In this document: positions 6,712 to 15,600 of the stretch, in pieces
Position numbering within the stretch: position 1 is the first letter of the stretch
Layout: every line of letters begins with the position of its first letter
Assembly: GCA_034505495.1 (NCBI GenBank)
Contig: JAPDQV010000029.1
Span: 10,743-48,309, forward strand
DNA: 37,567 nt
Direction of reading: 5' to 3'
Origin: a candidate division KSB1 bacterium
GTDB lineage: Bacteria > Zhuqueibacterota > Zhuqueibacteria > Residuimicrobiales > Krinioviventaceae
Made by a program: the position numbers and the translations under genes
Notes under the pieces: model-generated
Database searches by the model: none
The model's input: only the letters and a program-made list of their open reading frames with translations
What the model was told of the DNA's origin: nothing

Positions 6712-9492
6712 TCACAAAGAATATTTGCAGCCGAAAGTAATTCTGGGACCAAAATATTCTACCTGAGCGGTTCTTTCCTTGCGTCCGGCGTAAAAACGCA
6801 GCGGCTGATTGAGAAGGTTGTTCCATTCAAAAAAGAGCCCGAATCGGGATGAGACCCGCCACGATCCATTGAGGTCGAGAAAAGTGACGGCGTCATACCA
6901 TCGTTCCAAACCCGGCGTCAGATCGATCTCCTTTGAATCCAGGTATGGAGCGGCTCGGCTTAGAGAAACGCCGATTGTCGCCGTTTTGCTCTCATAAGTC
7001 AGGTTCGCGTTAAAAGTATATTTCGGAGCTCCGGGCAGAGGAATATTCCTTCCCGGCCAAGAAGGGTAAGAAGCTGCGGAAAACAGGCGCGTGTAGTTCA
7101 TATAAAAGCTGAGACGCGAAAGGAGGCCCGGCAGGAAATCGAGAGGCTTTTGGCCGCTCAATTCGATGCCGGTTAGCCGCCCATTGCCGCCGTTACGCGG
7201 CTGATAAAACTCGGTGACGGTTTTTCCGGTAACCGGATCCAGCGCATTATTTTCGCGATAAATATAAAAAAAGCGCTCGATTTCCTTATGGAAGATGCCG
7301 GTTGAAAACAATCCTACGCCCTGGTCATACCGCTCAATCGAAAAATCCCAATTGTGAGAACGGCATGGCATCAGGTCGGGGTTGCCGACCCGCAGCACTT
7401 CACCGGCGCGTTTGAGCTCGCGGTAAGGCACCAGATCATAGAAATCAGGCCGCGCGATGCTCTTCGAATAGGCAGCGCGCAAGACGAGCCGATGACCCGG
7501 CTCATAGCGAACATGAAGGCTGGGCAAAAGGTGAACATACTCACTCTTTCCGCTTGCCGGCGCAAGGCTGTCGGAACCTTCCGTCATTTCGTAGCCTCGG
7601 TAGAAAACGGAAGTGTTTTCCAGACGGGCGCCGAAAATGAGCTTCAACCGTTTGCCGATATTCTGCTGCAGCATCGCGTAAGCGGAAGAGACGTTTTCTT
7701 CGGCATCATAGTTTTGCGTCCCGTATTGCTGCGCCAATGGTTTTTGCTTAAATAGCACTGTATCGTTGAAATTTAATCTGCCTAAAAATGAAGGAGTTGT
7801 AAAACGGCCGAGTTGATAATTTCCGGCATAGAAACGGGAAGGCGTGTAATCAGCGGTCGGAGTGCGCGTCATGTCGCTCCACTCGCTTTTGCCTTCCGGC
7901 GTCAGAGAGATCTGCAAGCCTTGTACGCTGTTGTGCTTGTCCAAGCGCTTGAATTTACCGCCGAATTGCAGCGTATTCTTCCAAAATCCCTTTTTAATGA
8001 GCGGCGTCCTTAGATCGATGCTCAGTCGAGTATCCTTTTCCGCAACGGAGCGAAATTCCTCCCGCATTTCTTCGAATTTAAAAAGCGAATCCGGAGTGTT
8101 GCTTTGAAAGTAGGGCGTCCGCAAGCTTGATAAATCGACAACGACGTCGGCATTTTTGACCCACCACTGCAGATATCGTTCGTGGGGCCGCTCCTCCGTT
8201 ACGCGGGTATGCGAAAGGTTCCACTCGATGGTCCAGCGGCTGAACCAATCGTGCTTGCCTTTCAGACGAAAGCCGAGCAACCGTTGCTGTTCCAGCCGGG
8301 CGTTATCCTGATCGACGTTTCCGCCTTTGGTTTGTCGATAGATTTGCGACCTTTCTGCAATGTCGTTTTTGCCGGGCGGTTCCATCCTGAAACGAAGCCG
8401 CTGACGCACCTCCCAGTCATCCCGCTGGTTGAGAAGAAGATTGAGAAAAAAGCGGTTCTCATCGTTTGGTCGATAATCCGCCGCCAAAGTGACTCCCCGC
8501 CGCAGACGACGGACGTCATAGCGACGAATATCCCATTGTGAAGCGTAGATGCCGCCTTTTTTGTCGACGCTCCAAATCCCTTCGCTGTTATGGGCGCCCA
8601 GGCGGCGATCGTTGATGCTGCCGGAAAGGGAAAGACCCAATTTTTCGTTCAAAAACCGTCGCCCGACCGTTGTAGAGCCGTTCAGCAATCCCCGACCGGT
8701 AAGGAAATCGTAGCCGCTGCCGAGGCTGAGGTTGAAACGTCGGCTGAATACCGCCGGTCGAGTGAGCAAATTAACCGTTCCTCCGATCGCATCGCCGTCC
8801 ATATCCGGCGTGTTGTTTTTATAGACTTCGACGCTTTGAATGAGGTCCGTGGAGATCATGTCGAGCTGAACGGCGCGGGTTTGCGCATCCGGTGAAGGCA
8901 GGCGCTCACCGTCCAAGGCGACCGAATTGAGCCGCGGATCCAAGCCGCGGATTCCCGCATAGCGCGCCTCGCCCTGATCATAATTGACCGTCACGGCAGA
9001 CAGCCGCTTGAGTGCATCGCCGATGTTCTGATCCGGAAAGCGCACCAGCTGATCCGCCGAAACGACGACCGCAATGCGGTCGTCGGACATTTGCTGATTA
9101 AGCGCTTTGGCTTGCCCCTTGAGATGTTCTCCCATAACCGTCAGCTCACCCAGCTCCAGCACGGACGGTTGAAGAATAAAATCCTCGCGCCTCGTCTGTC
9201 CCTCGGCGATTTCCACTTGCTGCTTTATCTGTGCAAAGCCGATAAAAGAAACCAAAAGCGTATAACGCCCAGGCGGCAGGTTGACAATTCGGTACTCTCC
9301 TTCGGCGTCAGTGACGTCTCCGGTGTTCAGTTCGAGCAAAAAGACGTTCGCCCCGACCAACGGCGCTTTTTGGTCATCGAGCACTCGTCCGGTTAAAACG
9401 CCGCCCTCTGCCGTTGCGGAGCCCGCCATTATCATCCCCGCTGCAAGGAACAGCGTGCCCAAACCATGGAGTATTTTATAAAGCCCTCTCAT
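6712..9492 (-). CDS. TonB-dependent outer-membrane receptor
   Basis: Outer-membrane active transporter powered by TonB/ExbBD. A signal peptide (MRGLYKILHG... to about residue 29) is followed by a carboxypeptidase-regulatory-like beta domain (about 33-97, LTGRVLDD...GEYRIVNLPPGRY). A TonB-box-like ELTVMGE comes next, then the plug domain (about 130-250, with RYAGIRGLDPRLNSVALDGERL and VEVYKNNTPDMDGDAIGGTVNL) and a 22-strand-type barrel to residue 926. The plug resembles the Xanthomonas/Caulobacter-type receptors often linked to carbohydrate uptake, but substrate cannot be read from sequence. The ATG at 9492 is chosen over a TTG one codon upstream; neither has a clear Shine-Dalgarno. No SusD partner is adjacent. 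A terminator upstream separates it from the giant gene, so it should have its own promoter in 9493-9591, which I could not identify. Confidence 0.92.
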   Translation of the reverse strand: MRGLYKILHGLGTLFLAAGMIMAGSATAEGGVLTGRVLDDQKAPLVGANVFLLELNTGDVTDAEGEYRIVNLPPGRYTLLVSFIGFAQIKQQVEIAEGQTRREDFILQPSVLELGELTVMGEHLKGQAKALNQQMSDDRIAVVVSADQLVRFPDQNIGDALKRLSAVTVNYDQGEARYAGIRGLDPRLNSVALDGERLPSPDAQTRAVQLDMISTDLIQSVEVYKNNTPDMDGDAIGGTVNLLTRPAVFSRRFNLSLGSGYDFLTGRGLLNGSTTVGRRFLNEKLGLSLSGSINDRRLGAHNSEGIWSVDKKGGIYASQWDIRRYDVRRLRRGVTLAADYRPNDENRFFLNLLLNQRDDWEVRQRLRFRMEPPGKNDIAERSQIYRQTKGGNVDQDNARLEQQRLLGFRLKGKHDWFSRWTIEWNLSHTRVTEERPHERYLQWWVKNADVVVDLSSLRTPYFQSNTPDSLFKFEEMREEFRSVAEKDTRLSIDLRTPLIKKGFWKNTLQFGGKFKRLDKHNSVQGLQISLTPEGKSEWSDMTRTPTADYTPSRFYAGNYQLGRFTTPSFLGRLNFNDTVLFKQKPLAQQYGTQNYDAEENVSSAYAMLQQNIGKRLKLIFGARLENTSVFYRGYEMTEGSDSLAPASGKSEYVHLLPSLHVRYEPGHRLVLRAAYSKSIARPDFYDLVPYRELKRAGEVLRVGNPDLMPCRSHNWDFSIERYDQGVGLFSTGIFHKEIERFFYIYRENNALDPVTGKTVTEFYQPRNGGNGRLTGIELSGQKPLDFLPGLLSRLSFYMNYTRLFSAASYPSWPGRNIPLPGAPKYTFNANLTYESKTATIGVSLSRAAPYLDSKEIDLTPGLERWYDAVTFLDLNGSWRVSSRFGLFFEWNNLLNQPLRFYAGRKERTAQVEYFGPRITFGCKYSL

Positions 9493-9591
9493 CAAAATAA
9501 ACTGTCAGTCCATGGGAAGCCAGTGCGCTCAGAGTTCTTTTTCGGCAAAATGGTAAAGATTTTTCCAGGAAATTCAAAATGAATTTGCGAG

Positions 9592-9628
9592 AAAAAAAGC
9601 GCCCCCTAGAACTTGTCGAGGGCGCTTT
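9592..9628 (-). terminator. intrinsic terminator of the giant Ig-repeat protein gene
   Basis: Perfect nine-base stem AAAGCGCCC / GGGCGCTTT (arms 9620-9628 and 9596-9604) with a 15-base loop. Read on the minus strand it runs straight into seven T residues (9592-9598). It sits about 70 bases past the stop of the giant gene and about 100 bases before the receptor start, so it ends the giant transcript. Confidence 0.88.
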
Positions 9629-9699
9629 GAGGAGGAAATTTAACGAGGTATAGGAAACGGCATCATCAGTTTTGGAGATCAATCAACCGATTAACCGTG

Positions 9700-12600
9700 C
9701 TATTTCAGCAACAGCATCTTTTTGGTGTCGCTGAACTCCTGCGCATGGAGGCGGTAATAATATACGCCTGAGCTGACTCGCAGACCCTGATCGTCCTTTC
9801 CATCCCAGACAACCGAATGGTAGCCCGCTTCCATTTTTTCCTTAAATAGAGTCCTCACCCTCTGCCCGAGGACGTTATAGACCTCCAGCGTCACGTAAGC
9901 CTCTTTGGGAACGTCGAAGCGGATCGTGGTTTCGGGATTGAACGGATTGGGATAATTCTGCGCCAAGCGGAATTCGCGCGGCAGCGGCGCTTCAGCGCGC
10001 ACCGGTCCATGCAGCGAAGAGGCGCTGTCCAGGCCGATTTCTTCTATCTTGTAATAGTAGCTGCGACCGCCTGCCGCCGCCTTGTCGGTGAATTGATAAC
10101 GACCGTCCGGCGCATAGGGGATCAGCTCATCATTGATTTTGGTATATTCACCATCTTCACGCGCGCTGCGGAGCACGTTGAAACCAGACAGCAGTCCGCC
10201 CTCGACAGTCTCCCAGGTAAGCTGCACACCCTTATAGGGTTCCGCTGTACAGCTCAAGTTGACGAGCTGCACTTTTACTTTAACGCCCCACCACCTGTGC
10301 GCCACATCCGAGTGATCGGTCGCCCTGACATTGACGGAATAATAGCGATAAGGCGGATACTGGTTGAGATCCATGGTGAACGTCTGGCCGTAAGCCTTTT
10401 GCTGATTATCGACATACCAGGTCACGGTAACCAGATCTCCGTCTTCGTCGCGCACTTCAACGCCGAAATCGATTTTTGCCAGCGTGCCGGGCTCGACTTT
10501 GATCACCTCCTGCGTCGGCCAATAGCGGACGATTTGCGGCGCCCGATTACGATCAATGACCGTGATCTTGACAGAGTCAAGGTCGCGTCCGCCCTTCATG
10601 TCCAATGCTCCGAACACGGCATAGATCGTCCGGGTCTTCTGAGGCGCTTGAACGAACGAGAAACTCGGTTGCCAGGTGAAGGTCCAGGTGCCGTCGCCGT
10701 TGCTCGACAGTGCCGAACCTTCGGGAATCGATTCTGCCGTGCAGGTAATCGGCGGATTGTCGCTGCCGTCGGCATAGATCGTAAAGCTCAATATGTCATT
10801 TTCGTAGACAGTGCGGTCCGACGGCAGATGCAGCTGCGGCCAGCGCGAAGGATCGCCGATGGCGTTAAAGGTTTCGACGAACATACCTCCTGGCAGACCG
10901 TCGGCAATCGCCTGCGCGACGTTGACATAGGCATTCGGCCGCGGACCCAGTCGCCAGCGCACCTGAGCAATGCCGTCGGCATCCGAAATGACCGGCTGCG
11001 GTTCGATGATGCTGCCTCCGCCCTGCAACACGATAAATCGAACGCGACCGCCCTGCGCCGGATTGCCCTCGCGGTCATACACCCGTACCGAAATGGGACG
11101 GAGCAGCACGCGGTCCATTTCACCGGTCTGATTATCGCCGCCCAACTTGCGCATGCTGTAGGGCGCTCCCGCCTGTCCGTATACTGTAAAGTCAATGAAC
11201 TCGGGCCGCAGACCGGCGCTGGTGACACGGATCTTGTTCAGACCCGCCTTTTCGCCCAACGTATAATAGACGCTCACCAAGCCGAATGCATCCGTGGTTC
11301 GCGCCAATACTTTTACGCCGCCCTCTAACCGGCCGATACCCTGAACCGTATGATCGTCGATGACGGTCATCGTTACCGTTATGCCGGGAACCGGGTTGTT
11401 ATAATCGTCCGTCACCTTGACGGTCAACGGCATCGGCAGCATGGTATTCACCGTCCCGTACTGATTGTTGCCGCTGACCAACTGCAGCATTGAAGCGCCG
11501 CTGCCGGGCATCACTTTGGTCGTATCGGTAAAGACGGCGGAAACGATCGGCAGGTCAACGAGCGACGCACGGATGATGTTCAGACCCAAGGTCGTTCCCA
11601 ACTTGTAGGTCACGGAAGCCACACCGTACATGTTGGACTCGGCCGGATTTTCGCTGGTGATGACGCCGTCGTTGGCCAACACTTCGAACTTGACCTTTTT
11701 GCCGAAGATCGGCCAGCCGAGATTATCAATCACGCGCACGGAAAGCGGTTCGGGCAGGTCGCCCGCCGGTCTGCCGCTGAGCCGATCGCCGCTCAAGATT
11801 ACCAATTCTTTGATCTGCTGCGGCTGTACGGCGATCGTGGAAAAGTTTACCGGCGAGCCGTCCAAACCATCCGAAACCGCCTGCACCAAATTGGCGCCCG
11901 GATTAAGGCCGAGCCGGTAATATGCGGAAGCAATACCGTTCTCATCGGAATAGACCGGCTGGTTGTCGACCATCATGCCGCCGCCTGTCTTGGGCGTAAA
12001 GGTCACGGCCACATTGCGAATGGGATTGCCGAATTGATCAGTGATCAACACTTTAAAGGGCTTTTCCAGCACGGTGCCGACATTGCGCGTTTGGGTGTCG
12101 CCGTTCTCACCCGGCGCTTTTACAATGCGTGCCGCAGCAGCCGGCCGGAAGGTCACTTGCGCGGTAACGTTCAATAAAACGTTACTGTTGATGTCGCGGG
12201 CGCGCACAGTTTTCACGCCTGCCTGTCGGGATGAGATAAAGCCGATCGTACGACCGTTGGCGTCTGTAGCCGTCGTCGGCTGTGTAATAATGTTTCCCTC
12301 TCCGTCCGCTTCAAGAATCACGGCTTTCCCGACTACCGGGTTTTTAAAGCGGTCGCGCAAGGTAACTGTTACCGTAGCGCGAATTTCGCCGTTCGACACC
12401 ATTAACTCTCTCGGAGTTACGGCAATCAAGGAGGAATCGGCGCTGGTCTGATCAGCCAAAGCCGTCGCCCTGAAAATAATTGGTGAGCCTTCCAAGGCGC
12501 CGCCGCCGTTACTCGTAGCTTCGACCTGCTGTTGACCGACGAACTGACCCAATCGCCATCTGACGGCAGCAATGCCCAAGTTGTCGGTATTCACCGATGT

Positions 12601-15600
12601 ATCGACGGCTGCTCCGGCGCCCAAAGAGCCGATTGTTTCGACCGGCCTCGAGGGATCGGCAAGAATGCGGAAGCGGATCGGCTGGTTCTTAACCGGGTTG
12701 TCGTATTGATCAAGCGCCAGCACTTTGAGCTCACGCGCCAAGTATTGTCCGACGCTGCCGGTCTGGCCGTCGCCGTCGGCGGCACGCATCTTTCGGGCAT
12801 TGGTCGCCGTGCCCGTTATCTCAAAGATAATCGGCGATCCCTGCAGCGGAACTCCGTTGTTTTCGGCCGAAGCCCGCACTTTGTTGATTTTATACCCGGC
12901 GCGCTGCCCTAAGGTGAACTGCACCCACGCCATGCCGTTCGAGTCGGTCAGCTTGATTTTGACCGAATCGACCAGACCGTCGAGTGTGCCGCCTTCGGCT
13001 TCACGACGACTGATAACCTGAAAACGGACCGGTATCTGGGCGATCGGGTTGTCGTAGGCATCGGTCACTTTGACCTTCAAGAACTCCGGCAGGGTATTGC
13101 CGATGATGCTCGCCAAGTTGGTGTCGCTGACGGCTTTGACCATCTTGGTCGCTCCGCCTACGGTAGCCGAAGCGGTAAATACATAAGGCGAATTGATGAG
13201 ATGCACGTTGTTCAGTTTGGCCGACGCCCGCAGCTTGTTGTTCTGAGAGCCGACCTGCGGACCCAAGCCCCAGCGAACAGCGGCGATTCCGTCGGCGTTG
13301 GTCACCACCGCCGCCTCCGTGACCCCCGGTTGACCGATGTAACCGCTGTTATTGTTGACCGGTATGATGTCGAAATTGACCGTATGACCGGGAATGCCGT
13401 TGCCGAACTGGTCCGCCACCTTGACTTTGATCTCTTCGGGAATCAATGCTCCGACCACGCCGAAGGTCGAATAACTGGAATCCGGAATGATCTGGAAAGC
13501 TATATCCGGCAGTGAGGTGGCTTTGAAGCGAATCACCGGGTTGACCGGTACCGAAGCGGAAGCTTCCATCCAGTTCGATTCGACGCCGCTGGTCTTGCCG
13601 AGCGTCCAGGTCACCGAAGCATAACCGGAATCGGCCGTCAGGATAGTGACCTGCGGCAGGCCGTTCACGACGCCGCCGCCTCTGGTGACCTTGAAGATCA
13701 CCGGCTGGCCGATCAGCGGATTGCCGAGATAGTCGGTGATCTGCACCTTCATTTTTTCCTGCAGCGGCTGCCAAACCTTGCCGACGAACACCGTGTCCTT
13801 GGTAACGCGAACCATACGGTCAGGCTGACCGGGTAATGCTTCGGCGATGAATACCAGCGGGCTGCCTTCCAGCGGCGCTCCTTGGAGGTTGTTCGAGCTG
13901 ACATCCACATAAACCACTCCAGGCTTGCCGGGCATATTCCAAATGACCGAAGCGATTCCTTTCGCATCCGTAGAAACGACCTTTACAGCCGCTCGGCCGG
14001 CAATATCTTCCAGCTCGCCGCCCTGGCCGCGCACCCGGAAAGTTACGCTGTGATTGCGCACCGGGTTGAGATATTCATCCGTTACTTTCACGGCAATGGG
14101 ATACTTTAACGGATAGCCGACGATCGCCCGTTGAGCATCAGTAGAGTCGATTTTGGCAATCTTTACGGCCGGTCGGGCCAGTCCGGTCGCTTTAAAGATG
14201 ATCGGCGAGCCGTCCAGCGCCTGCGTAGTGATGTCTTTGCGCTGGCTGATTGCATGCACAACGTTGCTGCTGTCTCCGGCCACAGGGCCCACGGTCAGGC
14301 GTGTACGTGCCAAGCCTTGGGCATCGCTGGCGACCGTCATCTCGGTAAGACCGTTCGAGAATTTGCCGCCGCCGTTGATGATCTTGAACAGAACAAGTTG
14401 TTCAGCAACGGGGTTACCGAAGGGATCCCGCACCCGCACGATAAAATCTTCCGCCAGCTGCGAGTTGACCACCGCCCGCTGATAACCCGGAGGATTACCG
14501 GAAACGTATTCGATCGTTTTGGCAATGCGGGAAGTCGCCGTAGCACGGAAAAAGACCGGCGAGAGAGACGTCCCACTCGCTGTTGCGCGGACGATGTGTT
14601 CCTCATTCAATACGCTCCCCATGGTCAGCGTTACCCGCACAAGCCCTTGGTTGTCGGAATAGACCGTCTTGCTGCGGATTCCGGGTTGGTCGAAGTAGGC
14701 GCCTTGTCCCTGTTGGATTTCGAATACGATCTCCTGCTCGGAAACCGCATAACCGTTGGCGTCGGTCACCTTGACGACGAACGGTTTGAGCAACGGCAGG
14801 CCGAGATATCCGGTTTGATTATCACCGTCTGCCTTTACCAGGTTAGCGGCAGCCCCGGTCATGGCCCACGCCTCAAAGATGATCGGATTGCCGACCAGAT
14901 TCGGCGCTTGGGCTTGAACGACATTGAGGTTCGGCCCGCCCAACTGCCAGACGGCACGGGCAAAACCCTGCTGATCAGTGGGCACATCGAGTTGCTCCGC
15001 ATTTTCACTGCCGCCTTGTGTGCTGAGCCGACCGCCGCCTTCCGTCACTACAAACTTTACCGGATAGCCTTCAAAAGGCGAATCATCCGCCTTCAGTATC
15101 CGCACGATCAAAAGGCTGTCGACCCTCGTCGCCACATTACCCTGCTGTCTGGTCTTGGGTTGGATCCGTACGATCTTGCTGGGCGGCGTGCCCGGCTTGA
15201 TGGTAAAAACGACCGGCGAACCGTTGAGACCGGCGGCCGCCGCTTCGACTTTATAATCCGTCGATTGATAATAGTTCAACTGCAGAGTATTGGAAGCAAT
15301 GCCGGCGTTGTTGGACACGCTCGTCGGCGAGGCCAAAGTGCCTTCACCCTGAATGACACGCCAGTTGACCGTGACACCGTTGACAAAGTTGCCGTAGGCG
15401 TCTTTTATAATCACTTTGAGCTCGGGCGATGTCGTGCCGGGTACGCCGTTGACGGGCTCGGGCACAGAAGGATCTCTTTGCATTGCTGTAGCCGGACCCG
15501 GCGTCGGGTCGAGCGTAAAGACGGCAGGCTCTTCCACTTTGCTGCCGTCGTCCCGATAGGCATAGACATAAATAATCACATTGTCGTTGGCATTGGTGCC

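Noticed and set aside
10009..11328. 439-codon plus-strand open frame antisense to the end of the giant gene
   Set aside because: Same reason; no motif and no ribosome-binding site that stands out, while the opposite strand encodes repeats and C-terminal domains.
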